DNA from: Synechococcus sp. AG-670-B23
Lineage (GTDB): Bacteria > Cyanobacteriota > Cyanobacteriia > PCC-6307 > Cyanobiaceae
Direction of reading: 5' to 3'
NCBI GenBank assembly: GCA_003209165.1
Contig: QCSL01000003.1
Coordinates: 1-64,000, forward strand
DNA: 64,000 bases
In this document: piece by piece, positions 19,500-27,771 of the stretch
Layout: the number at the start of each line of letters is the position of its first letter
How positions within the stretch are numbered: the first letter of the stretch is position 1
Position numbers and translations under genes: made by a program
Notes under the pieces: generated by a model
What the model was told of the DNA's origin: nothing
The model's database searches: none
Seen by the model: the letters and a program-made list of their open reading frames with translations, nothing else

Positions 19500-21254
19500 A
19501 TGACAGCAATCGACTGGCTGCTGCTCGCTGCCTACCTCGTTCTCACGCTGGTGCTCGGGTTGTGGTTGGCCCGCCGTAACAACGGCGAGGCGGATTATTT
19601 CGTCGCTGGCCGTCGTCTGAATGGTTGGCTGGCCGGCGCCTCGATGGCGGCCACTACCTTCTCCATCGACACGCCGCTCTACGTCGCTGGCCTTGTGGGT
19701 GCCCGCGGCCTGGCGGGCAACTGGGAGTGGTGGAGTTTTGGTTTAGCCCATGTGGCCATGGCAGTTGTATTCGCGCCCCTCTGGCGCCGCAGCGGTGTGC
19801 TCACTGATGCGGCTTTCACCGAGCTGCGTTACGGCGGAGCGGCGGCTGCTTGGCTTCGGGGCATCAAGGCTTTCCTGCTGGCCGTGCCGGTGAACTGCAT
19901 CGGCATCGGTTACGCCTTCCTCGCCCTTCGCAAGGTGGTGGAAGCCCTGGGCCTGGTGTCGGGTCAACCCGCTGCACTGGGTCTGACGGACACGGTCTGG
20001 CTGTTGATAGTCGTGGCCTTGCTCGTGATGAGTTACACCGTGGCCGGTGGTCTTTGGGCCGTCGTTGTCACCGATCTGGTACAGCTCGTGCTGGCGTTGG
20101 CGGGTGCCCTGGCCGTGGCCGTGGCTGCCCTACATGCCGCCGGTGGAATGACAGCGCTTTTGGAGCAATTACAGGCGCTCCAGCGACCGGAAATGCTTTC
20201 ACTGATGCCTTGGACCTGGGATGACTCGGGTTTTCGTTGGTTGCAGGGCAGTGGCATCAGCATCCCGATGTTCACGGCCTACATAGCTGTGCAGTGGTGG
20301 AGTTTCCGCCGCAGCGATGGGGGTGGCGAGTTCATCCAGCGGATGCTGGCCACCCGCGATGAGCAGCAGGCGCGGCTGGCGGGTTGGGTGTTTCTGGTGG
20401 TGAATTACCTCGTGCGCAGCTGGCTTTGGATCGTGGTCGCTTTGGCGGCTGTGGTGCTGTTGCCGGCCGGCGCTGATATGGAGCTGGGGTATCCCGCCCT
20501 CGCCGTGCAACTACTGCCCCCTGTGGCGCTCGGCCTGGTGGTGATCTCCCTGGTAGCGGCGTTCATGAGCACCGTGAGCACTTCGGTGAACTGGGGCGCC
20601 AGCTACCTCACCCATGACCTCTATCAGCGGTTTGTTCATCCTTCCGCCGGTCCGCGGAAGCTGTTGTTGATGGGACAACTCACCACTGTTCTTCTGCTTG
20701 TTCTAGGGGTGATCACCGCCCTGATCAGCGACAGCATCGGCGCGGTGTTTCGTCTGGTGATTGCCATCGGGTCCGGCCCCGGTGTGGTTTTGGTGCTGCG
20801 CTGGTTCTGGTGGCGGGTCAACGCCGCGGCTGAACTTTCGGCGATGCTATGCGGTTTTTTTGTGGGCGTGTTCACATCGGTGGTGCCCCTGGTTCGGATT
20901 GAGGATTACGGGGTTCGCATCGCGGTGATTACCGGCCTTTCCGCTGTGGTCTGGTTAACGGTGATGCTGACTACACCTCCGGAATCGGATGCTGTCTTGG
21001 AGCGGTTTGTGCGGACGGTTCGCCCTCCGGGTCCAGGTTGGTCACGCCTTCGCCAGCGCTTCGGTGTTATTCCCATGGAGTCTTTGTCCGCGATGCTGCG
21101 GCGCTACGTGCTGGCCTGTGGTGTGCTTTTCGGCGGCCTGCTCGGAACGGGAGGCTTCCTGTTGCATCAACAGTGGAGTGGCTGGATCGGTCTATTCGTG
21201 ATGATCCTCTCGATCTGGCAGCTGCGGCGGCGTGTCGATGCCGTTCCGTCCTGA
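19500..21254 (+). CDS. Sodium:solute symporter family (SSS) transporter
   Basis: 584 residues from the ATG at 19500 (the frame is open from 19449, but the strong hairpin lies in that extension). About 13-14 hydrophobic helices. The N-terminus WLLLAAYLVLTLVLGLWLAR and ADYFVAGRRLNGWLAGAS match the SSS family. The segment FMSTVSTSVNWGASYLTHDL corresponds to the sodium-binding TM8 region with Ser/Thr residues. The substrate cannot be predicted. Likely in the plasma membrane. Confidence 0.88.
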   Translation: MTAIDWLLLAAYLVLTLVLGLWLARRNNGEADYFVAGRRLNGWLAGASMAATTFSIDTPLYVAGLVGARGLAGNWEWWSFGLAHVAMAVVFAPLWRRSGVLTDAAFTELRYGGAAAAWLRGIKAFLLAVPVNCIGIGYAFLALRKVVEALGLVSGQPAALGLTDTVWLLIVVALLVMSYTVAGGLWAVVVTDLVQLVLALAGALAVAVAALHAAGGMTALLEQLQALQRPEMLSLMPWTWDDSGFRWLQGSGISIPMFTAYIAVQWWSFRRSDGGGEFIQRMLATRDEQQARLAGWVFLVVNYLVRSWLWIVVALAAVVLLPAGADMELGYPALAVQLLPPVALGLVVISLVAAFMSTVSTSVNWGASYLTHDLYQRFVHPSAGPRKLLLMGQLTTVLLLVLGVITALISDSIGAVFRLVIAIGSGPGVVLVLRWFWWRVNAAAELSAMLCGFFVGVFTSVVPLVRIEDYGVRIAVITGLSAVVWLTVMLTTPPESDAVLERFVRTVRPPGPGWSRLRQRFGVIPMESLSAMLRRYVLACGVLFGGLLGTGGFLLHQQWSGWIGLFVMILSIWQLRRRVDAVPS

Positions 21255-21285
21255 GCAGAATGGCGCACTAATTTGGAGTCTTCCG

Positions 21286-21411
21286 GTGTCGTTTTTTCGT
21301 TCCATCCTTCTGCCGGCACTGATTGTTCTTCTGTTCACCCTGGCGTTGGTGGCCGTGAGTGCCCGCACTTGGCTTCCCGGTGACATGCTGGCTCCAGCTC
21401 CCATGGGTTGA
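21286..21411 (+). CDS. 41-residue single-pass membrane peptide
   Basis: A short frame from GTG at 21286 to TGA at 21411. It encodes SFFRSILLPALIVLLFTLAL and then VAVSARTWLPGDMLAPAPMG, i.e. one clear hydrophobic helix (about residues 6-24) with a short polar Pro-rich tail. It lies in the same direction as the symporter, 31 bases after its stop, and 30 bases before the HEAT-repeat gene. The coherent helix and tight spacing support a real small protein. No family recognised. Confidence 0.55.
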   Translation: MSFFRSILLPALIVLLFTLALVAVSARTWLPGDMLAPAPMG

Positions 21412-21441
21412 GCCCTGGAATGGCTCCCGTAGCATTCCCCC

Positions 21442-22254
21442 ATGACTGACGATCGCAGCCAACAGAAGGACCGGGGGCTTTTCAACCTTTCCGTGGATCC
21501 TGATCTGCTGGCGCGTGAGCTGGCGGCTGAAGAAGATGTGGATCCGCTTGATGCGATCCAACTCGGCGACGCTGAGCAGGATTCCTCCCTCGAGATCGCT
21601 CGTGCTTGTGACCAGGGTCTGGTCTGGTTGAGTGGCAATCATGGAGAACGGCTGCAGGGTCTGCAGGTGTTCTGTGAACACCGCGATCCCCGGGCGATTG
21701 CCCTTTTGCTACCACTCCTGCAGAACTCTTGTCCGGTGGAGCGGATGAGTGCGGTCTATGCCTTGGGCCGCAACCCATCGCCGCCGGCCGTCGAACCGCT
21801 GTTGCAGCTTCTGCAGCTGGATGCCAATGCCTATGTCCGCAAGGCTGCGGCTTGGAGCCTGGGCAACTTCCCCGATGCTCCAGTGCTCAATCCGTTGATC
21901 CGGGCTTTGCAGACTGATGTCGCTGCTGTTCGCCTGTGGTGTCCAGGTTCGCTGGCTGAGGCCGGTAGCCGTTCACCGGCCAAGGCCGATCCCGCCGCAG
22001 GGCAATTGTTGGTGAGTTTGCGCATCGACAGCGAAGCGGTGGTGCGTAGCAACTGCATCTGGGCGTTAGGCCGTTTGATGGATCAGCTGGTGCAGCCGAG
22101 GCAAGCCGAGATCGTTGAGGCGCTGGTGAGTGCCTTGCTTAATGACGGAGAGATTTCCGTGCGTGATGAGGCCAGAACCGCTCTCGAACAACAGGAGGAT
22201 CCGCTGGTGCTCGAACGGCTGCAGACGTTGATCAACGACGGATTCATCCTGTAA
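21442..22254 (+). CDS. HEAT-repeat (PBS-lyase-like) protein
   Basis: 270 residues with at least four alpha-helical repeats of about 31 residues. Examples: RMSAVYALGRNPSPPAVEPLL, VRKAAAWSLGNFPDAPVLNPL and VRSNCIWALGRLMDQLVQ. The repeats resemble the CpcE/PecE phycobilin-lyase HEAT family, but the protein is shorter than CpcE and is not beside phycobilisome genes, so lyase activity should not be assumed. The first 60 residues are acidic and non-repetitive. It lies just upstream of the DUF2997/Ycf35 pair and may belong to the same operon. Confidence 0.8.
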   Translation: MTDDRSQQKDRGLFNLSVDPDLLARELAAEEDVDPLDAIQLGDAEQDSSLEIARACDQGLVWLSGNHGERLQGLQVFCEHRDPRAIALLLPLLQNSCPVERMSAVYALGRNPSPPAVEPLLQLLQLDANAYVRKAAAWSLGNFPDAPVLNPLIRALQTDVAAVRLWCPGSLAEAGSRSPAKADPAAGQLLVSLRIDSEAVVRSNCIWALGRLMDQLVQPRQAEIVEALVSALLNDGEISVRDEARTALEQQEDPLVLERLQTLINDGFIL

Positions 22255-22327
22255 CAGGGCTGTGTAACGAGGAAGGCAACATTCAGGGGTGACCCCCACT
22301 AGATTGCTGCGAAATTCACGTTTTTCG

Positions 22328-22531
22328 ATGCACCAAAAGACCATTCGTTTCACCATCCGGCCGGATGGCCGTGTGGAAGAACGGGTCGAGGGTGTCGTTG
22401 GTCAAGCGTGTCAGCAGCTCACTGAAGAAGTCGAAGCTGCTCTTGGAATGGTTGAACGTCAGGAGTCCACTTCCGAAGCGTTTCTGCACCCTGAGGTCCA
22501 ATCCCAGTCTCTTCCCGCTCATTTGAACTGA
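22328..22531 (+). CDS. DUF2997 family protein
   Basis: 67 residues from the ATG at 22328: KTIRFTIRPDGRVEERVEGV, then CQQLTEEVEAALG. This matches the DUF2997 pattern (beta strands followed by a helix after 'xGxxCxxLT'). The function is unknown. The stop TGA overlaps the start of ycf35 (TGATG), so the two are probably translationally coupled. The DUF2997-DUF1257 pairing recurs in cyanobacteria. Confidence 0.85.
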   Translation: MHQKTIRFTIRPDGRVEERVEGVVGQACQQLTEEVEAALGMVERQESTSEAFLHPEVQSQSLPAHLN

Positions 22532-22923
22532 TGTCGCATTTCAGCACCGTCAAAACCGAACTGCGTCAGCTGGAACCTTTGGTGAAAGCCCTGGAAGATT
22601 TGGGTTATTCCCCTGATCAGGGTGAGCGCCCCGTCCGCGGCTACCGCGGCCAGACCGTCACGGCTGACCTGGCCATTGCGGTGCATGAAGGAGGTGACAT
22701 CGGCTTCCGCTGGAACAGCGCATCGGAGTCCTACGAGCTGGTTACCGACCTCGACCTTTGGAAGCAGCAGATTCCTGTGGAACGCTTTCTCTCCAAACTC
22801 ACCCAGAGATATGCCTTGAACACAGTCTTGGTAGCCACCGCCAAAGAGGGTTTTCAGGTCGCCGAACAGATCACTACAGAGGATGGTTCGATTGAACTCC
22901 TTGTGACCCGCTGGGACGCTTGA
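22531..22923 (+). CDS. ycf35: Ycf35 family protein (DUF1257)
   Basis: 130 residues. The N-terminus MSHFSTVKTELRQLEPLVKA and the segment DIGFRWNSASESYELVTDLD are typical of Ycf35/DUF1257, which is encoded in cyanobacteria and in red-algal plastids. No membrane segments or cofactor motifs are visible and the function is unknown. It is coupled upstream to DUF2997 and followed by a ferredoxin, a context suggesting a redox or photosynthesis-associated role (inference). Confidence 0.92.
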   Translation: MSHFSTVKTELRQLEPLVKALEDLGYSPDQGERPVRGYRGQTVTADLAIAVHEGGDIGFRWNSASESYELVTDLDLWKQQIPVERFLSKLTQRYALNTVLVATAKEGFQVAEQITTEDGSIELLVTRWDA

Positions 22924-23013
22924 AACCTGGCTGATCCTTCTTCTCACGCCTTTTCCGCCCCCGCCCGCCCGCAGGGGCAGCCCACAGGACTGGAACCCCT
23001 GCTCGGAGGAGAC

Positions 23014-23277
23014 TTGCGAGATCAGGCTGTCTGGGTTGATGAGGCCGTCTGTATCGGCTGCCGCTATTGCGCCCACGTCGCTGCCAACACATTCGTTGTG
23101 GAGCCGCATCTGGGACGCTCCAGAGCGATCAGACAGGACGGCAATTCCACTGAATGCATCCAGGAGGCTATCGACACCTGTCCTGTCGACTGCATTCATT
23201 GGGTTCCCTTCGAGTCGTTGCAAACGCTGCGGCAAAACCTGATTCGCCTGAATCTGCAACCCCGTCCTCAGGGTTGA
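23014..23277 (+). CDS. 4Fe-4S ferredoxin
   Basis: A bacterial-type ferredoxin with CIGCRYC near the N-terminus and CPVDCIHWV about 45 residues later. This is the layout of a single [4Fe-4S] cluster ferredoxin like those of cyanobacteria and plants. The start is uncertain. TTG at 23014 follows a good GGAGG (23005-23009) with a short spacer, but the frame is open upstream to 22924. That extension reads ADPSSHAFSAPARPQGQPTG then LEPLLGGDLR and would begin at a CTG (22927). The stop overlaps the aldo-keto-reductase start by 1 base. Confidence 0.88.
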   Translation: MRDQAVWVDEAVCIGCRYCAHVAANTFVVEPHLGRSRAIRQDGNSTECIQEAIDTCPVDCIHWVPFESLQTLRQNLIRLNLQPRPQG

Positions 23278-24476
23278 TGGCGCTGCCCACCCGCCGATTT
23301 GGCCGAACGGAGCTTGATATTCCCCTGTTGTCTCTGGGAGGGATGCGGTTTCAACAGAGCTGGAGCGACCTTCCTGCCGATGAGATCACGTCTGCTTCGC
23401 AGACCCAACTCGAAGCGACCTTGAAGCACGCGGTTGATCTGGGCTTTCATCACGTTGAAACGGCACGCCACTACGGCAGTTCCGAGCGTCAGCTGGGTTG
23501 GGCCCTGCCGCGCACACCCGACCCCTCGCGTCTGCTGCAGAGCAAGGTGCCTCCCCGGCCCGACCCCGACGCCTTCGAAGCGGAACTGGAGCTCAGTTTT
23601 GAGCGGCTGGGTTGTGATCGCTTGGATCTGTTGGCCATCCACGGCATCAACCTGCCGGAGCATCTCGAGCAGACCCTTCAGCCCGGGGGCTGCATGGAGG
23701 TGGTGCGCCACTGGCAGGCGGATGGCCGCATTGGTCACGTGGGCTTCTCTACCCATGGCCCCACAGCGTTGATCGCGGAGGCCTGCGACTCCGGTGCCTT
23801 CGACTACGTCAACCTGCACTGGTATTACATTCGCCAGGACAACAGCCCCGCGTTGGATGCGGCCCGTCATCAGGACATGGGGGTATTCATCATCAGTCCC
23901 ACCGATAAAGGTGGCCATCTGCACACGCCGTCCCAACGGTTGTTGGAGCTGTGTGCACCCCTGCATCCCATTGTCTTCAACGACCTGTTCTGCCTTCAGG
24001 ATCCGCGGGTGCATACCCTCAGCGTGGGAGCGGCCGGGCCGGAGGATCTTGAGCTTCACCTGGAGGCGTTGCACTTGCTGCCTTATGCAGCGTCCTTGAT
24101 TCCTCCCGTGGATCAGCGGCTTCAGCAGGCGGCCGATGAAGCGCTGGGTCGTGACTGGATGGCCACCTGGTCCGTCGGGCTGCCGCCTTGGCATGCAACC
24201 CCTGGGGAGATAAACCTGCCGGTGTTGCTTTGGCTACACAACCTGCTGGAAGCCTGGGATCTCGAAAGTTATGCCAAGGCCCGATATCGGTTGTTGGGTT
24301 CCGGCGGGCACTGGTTCGCCGGTGCTAACGCCGATGGCTTTGATGGGGAGATCAGTGTCGAAGAGCTGCAGAAAGTGCTGCAGGAGAGCCCATGGCGTCA
24401 GCGCATCCCCGAGATTCTGCGCAGCCTCAAGCACAGGCTCAAGGGTGAATCCCAGATGCGCTTGTCGAGCGTCTGA
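23277..24476 (+). CDS. Aldo/keto-reductase family protein with C-terminal degenerate Fe-S-like module
   Basis: 399 residues from the ATG at 23277, which overlaps the ferredoxin stop (TGATG). The N-terminal AKR barrel keeps Tyr in ARHYGSSERQLG, Lys in LQSKVPP and His in LDLLAIHGIN; the usual catalytic Asp (FDTA) is Glu here (VETA). Residues about 300-399 line up by eye with the tandem [4Fe-4S] tail of some AKRs, but the cysteines are absent: PPWHATPGEINLPVLLW and HWFAGANADGFDGEIS. It may partner with the ferredoxin just upstream. Substrate unknown. Confidence 0.82.
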   Translation: MALPTRRFGRTELDIPLLSLGGMRFQQSWSDLPADEITSASQTQLEATLKHAVDLGFHHVETARHYGSSERQLGWALPRTPDPSRLLQSKVPPRPDPDAFEAELELSFERLGCDRLDLLAIHGINLPEHLEQTLQPGGCMEVVRHWQADGRIGHVGFSTHGPTALIAEACDSGAFDYVNLHWYYIRQDNSPALDAARHQDMGVFIISPTDKGGHLHTPSQRLLELCAPLHPIVFNDLFCLQDPRVHTLSVGAAGPEDLELHLEALHLLPYAASLIPPVDQRLQQAADEALGRDWMATWSVGLPPWHATPGEINLPVLLWLHNLLEAWDLESYAKARYRLLGSGGHWFAGANADGFDGEISVEELQKVLQESPWRQRIPEILRSLKHRLKGESQMRLSSV

Positions 24477-24485
24477 GCGTTCGTT

Positions 24486-25217
24486 TTAGCCCCCGAGGGG
24501 ATCACGGCTGGGCATTCCCACGGCCCTTGGGTAGTTGAGGGGGCAGGCGCCGTTCGGCTGCACCCGCAGCAGATGGCGTGTGCCGCGATCGTCGGGCAGC
24601 TGCTGATGTTGCACCTCCGCAAGACAGGCCTGCAACAGGTGCAGGGCCCTGTTGAAAGGCAAGGCATCGGTTTCACTCCACTGACCTCGATACAGCAGGG
24701 CTTGGCCGTCCGTCTTCAGCAACGGCACGAGGTATTCGGCTACCACAGGAGCTGCCGCCACGGCCCGGGCTACTGCGCGATCGAAGCTGCCGCGGAAGTT
24801 GCCATCTCGGCCTGTGTTTTCGATCCGCTCGGTGCGGACCCGCACCCTATCGGCCAAACCCAGCTTGCTGGCCATGGCATCCACGGCGGCTGTCTTGCGC
24901 CCGACGGAATCAAGCAGGGTCACCCGTGCCTGGGGCAGGGCAATGGCGATAGCGAGGCCGGGGAAACCTCCCCCTGTTCCCACATCAATCCACTGAAGCG
25001 GCTCTTTTGCTGACTGGAGCTCCCCCGTTAGCGGCCAGAGGCTGTCGAAGACCTGACCCACCCAGAAATCATCACCGTCCACCAGGCGCGTGAGATTGAC
25101 CCGTTTATTCCAGCCATGTAGCAGGCCCTGAAGCTCAACCAGCTGGTCGCGCTGCGTTTGCGATGGCTGCCATCCAAGAGCATCCCAGAACGCCGGTTCA
25201 GGCGCGGTGGCGGCCAT
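24486..25217 (-). CDS. rsmG: 16S rRNA (guanine527-N7) methyltransferase
   Basis: 243 residues. SAM-dependent methyltransferase modifying G527 of 16S rRNA. The N-terminal [16 protein letters not shown] (family: N..xNLT) precedes the SAM motif [20 protein letters not shown], followed by [15 protein letters not shown]. The length is normal. It is convergent with the aldo-keto reductase (9-base gap) and divergent from the J-domain gene. Confidence 0.96.
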   Translation of the reverse strand: MAATAPEPAFWDALGWQPSQTQRDQLVELQGLLHGWNKRVNLTRLVDGDDFWVGQVFDSLWPLTGELQSAKEPLQWIDVGTGGGFPGLAIAIALPQARVTLLDSVGRKTAAVDAMASKLGLADRVRVRTERIENTGRDGNFRGSFDRAVARAVAAAPVVAEYLVPLLKTDGQALLYRGQWSETDALPFNRALHLLQACLAEVQHQQLPDDRGTRHLLRVQPNGACPLNYPRAVGMPSRDPLGG

Positions 25218-25242
25218 GGCTGTACCAACAACTCTTCTTAGG

Positions 25243-25782
25243 ATGAAGGACCGGCCTTCCTCTGTGTCCGAAGCCCACCCCAGCCATCACGAACGGCTTG
25301 GCGTGCGCCCTGGAGTCGACGCTGAAACCTTGCGCCAGGCCTTTCGACGCCAGTCCAAGGCCCTGCATCCCGATACAACGCAACTGCCGCACGAGGAGGC
25401 CAGCATTGCCTTTCAGCAGCTCAAGGAGTCCTACGACTTTCTTCTGCGCCAGAGCCAATCACCCCTCAATCTGGGGGCACAGACGCCGGCATCGCCACTG
25501 CCCCTGCAGAGCCCTCCCCGCCCCGATGCCTGGCAGGGCATCGGTCAACGAAGGCCTCTGTCCGGAGGCGAATGGTTCTCCCTGGTGCTTTTGAGCGTTG
25601 CGCTTTTGCTCAGTCTGGTGCTGGGGCTGGGGGTGGCTCTTGCCCAGGGGCGTGATTGGCAGGTGTCGCCGAGTTGGCTGGCGGATGAGCAGACTCAGGA
25701 CACATCTGTTCGTTCGCAAACTGATGGCCGCCCTGCCCCCGGAGAGCACCCCGCTGAATCAGCACTCTCTCCCGGCTCTTGA
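25243..25782 (+). CDS. Membrane-anchored J-domain protein
   Basis: Begins with a J domain: [20 protein letters not shown] and KALHPDTTQ, which keeps the HPD motif needed to stimulate Hsp70 ATPase, then [14 protein letters not shown] Pro-rich linker leads to one membrane helix ([20 protein letters not shown]) and a short tail. It lacks the G/F and zinc-finger regions of DnaJ, so it is a class III J protein with a local partner role. The start at ATG 25243 is preferred; the frame is open to 25207, where it would overlap rsmG. The 3' end overlaps the DUF3143 gene. Confidence 0.87.
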   Translation: MKDRPSSVSEAHPSHHERLGVRPGVDAETLRQAFRRQSKALHPDTTQLPHEEASIAFQQLKESYDFLLRQSQSPLNLGAQTPASPLPLQSPPRPDAWQGIGQRRPLSGGEWFSLVLLSVALLLSLVLGLGVALAQGRDWQVSPSWLADEQTQDTSVRSQTDGRPAPGEHPAESALSPGS

Positions 25783-26002
25783 GGCCTGGCTTCAGCAGCT
25801 GGGTGCCATCCGCATGGATGACAACCGCTGCCAGTGGATGCTCGATCGTTCCGATTGGAAAGCTCTGTTGCTGTTGGAACGGGAGGACCTAAAAGTGATC
25901 TGGCACCCTGGTTCCCTGGAAGAGATGGTCCAGTGTTCTTTGCCCTATGGCCTGTCCAGAGCTGACGTTGAGGCGGCGATTCAGGCGGGTCCCTGGAGCT
26001 AA
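25724..26002 (+). CDS. DUF3143 family protein
   Basis: 92 residues from the ATG at 25724: [17 protein letters not shown], then MLDRSDWKALLLLEREDLKV and SLEEMVQCSLPYGLSRADVE. This matches the cyanobacterial DUF3143 family. The frame is open further upstream, but that part is antiphase to the J-domain gene. The two genes overlap by 59 bases in different frames, and in cyanobacteria DUF3143 is commonly next to a J-domain gene, suggesting a functional pair. Function unknown. Confidence 0.87.
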   Translation: MAALPPESTPLNQHSLPALEAWLQQLGAIRMDDNRCQWMLDRSDWKALLLLEREDLKVIWHPGSLEEMVQCSLPYGLSRADVEAAIQAGPWS

Positions 26003-26005
26003 AGC

Positions 26006-27304
26006 TCAGAGCTGATCGAGGGCCATTTCCAGCACCGCGTAGCACCGTTCCAGCTGGGCATCGCTGATACAGAGCGGTGGCAAGAGGTAGACCACCTGTC
26101 CGAGGGGCCGCAGGAAGACGCCGTTTTCCATCGCCAGTCGTTTCAATTTCGGCCCCGCCGGGCTGAGGTAGCCGGAGGTTCCTTCCACGACGAGGTCGAA
26201 GCCGGCAACCGTCCCCGTCATCCGTGGGTGTTGCACCCGTGGATGGCGTGCCAACCGTTTCAGATGCGGACGATGCCGTTGTTCGAACTGTTGAAACGCA
26301 GCGGGGTTGCTCTCCAACAGGTTGAGGCTGGCGTTGGCCGCAGCACAGCCCAGAGGATTGGCCGTGAAGCTGTGGCCGTGCCAGAGGGTTAGGCAGGGGT
26401 CGTCACCGACGAAAGCCTCGAACACCGCTTCACTGGCCATGGTCACGCCCATAGGCAGACATCCACCCGTCAATCCTTTGGAGAGAGCCATCAGATCCGG
26501 CCGGATGCCCGCTCGCCGGCTGGCGAACCAGTCGCCGCATCGTCCGAAGCCGGTCAGCACTTCATCGGCGATCAGCAGTGCTCCGGCCTGGCGGGTTCGT
26601 GCCTCAACCTGTCGCAGAAACTCTGGCCGCACCATGGCCATCCCTCCGGCCCCCTGCAGTAGCGGCTCGAGAATCACCGCTGCTGTAGGCGTCTCCAGCA
26701 CGCGCTCGAGCACCTCCAGTGCTGCCGATTCCTTGGTGTCCACGGCATCGTCATCCCACCATGTGGCCGGCCAGGGAACCCGGGCGACGGGAAAGAGCTT
26801 GTCTTCAAAGGGCGCGCTAAATAAGTTTCGTTCGCCAACGGCCATCGCTCCGAAGGTGTCGCCGTGGTAGGCCCCGTCGAAGGCGACGATCTGATATCGC
26901 GGTTGCCCACGGTTGGCCCACCACTGGCAGGCGATCTTGAGCGCCACTTCCACCGCGGTGGAGCCATTGTCTGAAAAGAACAGCCGTTGCAGACCACAGA
27001 GTCCACTCAGTCGCACGGCCAGCTGCTCTGCTGGCTCATGGGTGAAGTCGGCAAAAATCACCTGCTCTAGGCGGGCGGCCTGATCGGCGATGGCCTTGGC
27101 CAACTCCGGATGGGCATGGCCATGCAGGGTGACCCACCAGCTGCTGATGGCATCGATCAGCGGCTCTCCTTGCTCACGGATCAGCAGGGCACCGTCTCCG
27201 GAAACCACCCGTTGGGAGTTGGCTGCGCTGGCGATCTGGGTGAAGGGGGGCCACAAATTCGGATGGCGGATCGACCCCATGGCAGCAGCGGCAGCTTTTG
27301 CCAT
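26006..27304 (-). CDS. bioA: Adenosylmethionine-8-amino-7-oxononanoate aminotransferase
   Basis: 432 residues. PLP enzyme making 7,8-diaminopelargonate from KAPA with SAM as amino donor (biotin synthesis). Class III aminotransferase signature: FFSDNGSTAVEVALKIA, DGAYHGDTFGAMAVG, LLIADEVLTGFGRCG, and LMALSKGLTGG with the PLP lysine. The N-terminal LWPPFTQ matches BioA. It ends 3 bases from the convergent DUF3143 stop. It is separated from the rest of the bio operon by a small opposite-strand ORF, so it probably has its own promoter upstream of 27304. Confidence 0.96.
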   Translation of the reverse strand: MAKAAAAAMGSIRHPNLWPPFTQIASAANSQRVVSGDGALLIREQGEPLIDAISSWWVTLHGHAHPELAKAIADQAARLEQVIFADFTHEPAEQLAVRLSGLCGLQRLFFSDNGSTAVEVALKIACQWWANRGQPRYQIVAFDGAYHGDTFGAMAVGERNLFSAPFEDKLFPVARVPWPATWWDDDAVDTKESAALEVLERVLETPTAAVILEPLLQGAGGMAMVRPEFLRQVEARTRQAGALLIADEVLTGFGRCGDWFASRRAGIRPDLMALSKGLTGGCLPMGVTMASEAVFEAFVGDDPCLTLWHGHSFTANPLGCAAANASLNLLESNPAAFQQFEQRHRPHLKRLARHPRVQHPRMTGTVAGFDLVVEGTSGYLSPAGPKLKRLAMENGVFLRPLGQVVYLLPPLCISDAQLERCYAVLEMALDQL

Positions 27305-27326
27305 ATTGAATCTCTAGCTGTTACTA

Positions 27327-27611
27327 ATGCCTTGGATGGCTGCCACACGCACCCGTCGTCAGTCCAACCGTTTTGTTCCCCCGAGTCGGCCTGAGCCGTC
27401 GGACATGTGTCTCCTCACGTCTCGTCGCCTTGTTGTTCCGGAGGGCGACTGGCAATCGATTCGTAGTGATCTCGAGCTGCGGGGTTGGTCGTCGTCCCAG
27501 CTGGAGGTGATTCAGGCTGAGCTCAGGCAGGGATGGCCGCTGCGGGTTGCGGTGCGTCATGCCACTATGCGACTAGGAACCTGCCCCACCGGTTCAAAAG
27601 CTTTGGGTTGA
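27327..27611 (+). CDS. Small protein of unknown function
   Basis: 94 residues. The C-terminal part LLTSRRLVVPEGDWQSIRSD, then LELRGWSSSQLEVIQAELRQ and GWPLRVAVRHATMRL, reads like a folded helical domain. The N-terminal 25 residues are Arg/Pro/Ser-rich and may be non-coding; an ATG at 27405 (MCLLTSRRL) is a likely alternative start. It sits on the plus strand inside the otherwise minus-strand biotin cluster, divergent from bioA. No family recognised. Confidence 0.55.
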   Translation: MPWMAATRTRRQSNRFVPPSRPEPSDMCLLTSRRLVVPEGDWQSIRSDLELRGWSSSQLEVIQAELRQGWPLRVAVRHATMRLGTCPTGSKALG

Positions 27612-27615
27612 GACT

Positions 27616-27771
27616 TCAGCGGCAGACGTCACTGTTCTTTTCTGCCTCTGTGGCGATGGCGCCGCAGTGCACCCAGCGCACTAGCTGCATTTCGATGTCG
27701 GTGAACAGCACCAGAATCCCTAAACAAAGCGCTGAAACAGCGAGGGTCGCCAAGCTTTGACGTGAATTCAC
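27616..27771 (-). CDS. 51-residue membrane peptide coupled to bioD
   Basis: From GTG at 27771, overlapping the bioD stop as GTGA. It encodes NSRQSLATLAVSALCLGILV, then LFTDIEMQLVRWVHCGAIAT and an acidic end. One hydrophobic helix lies near residues 6-24. The frame is open further upstream inside bioD, but the overlapping GTG is the natural coupled start. Its position as last gene of the bioF-K-C-D run suggests co-expression with biotin synthesis. No family recognised. Confidence 0.5.
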   Translation of the reverse strand: MNSRQSLATLAVSALCLGILVLFTDIEMQLVRWVHCGAIATEAEKNSDVCR

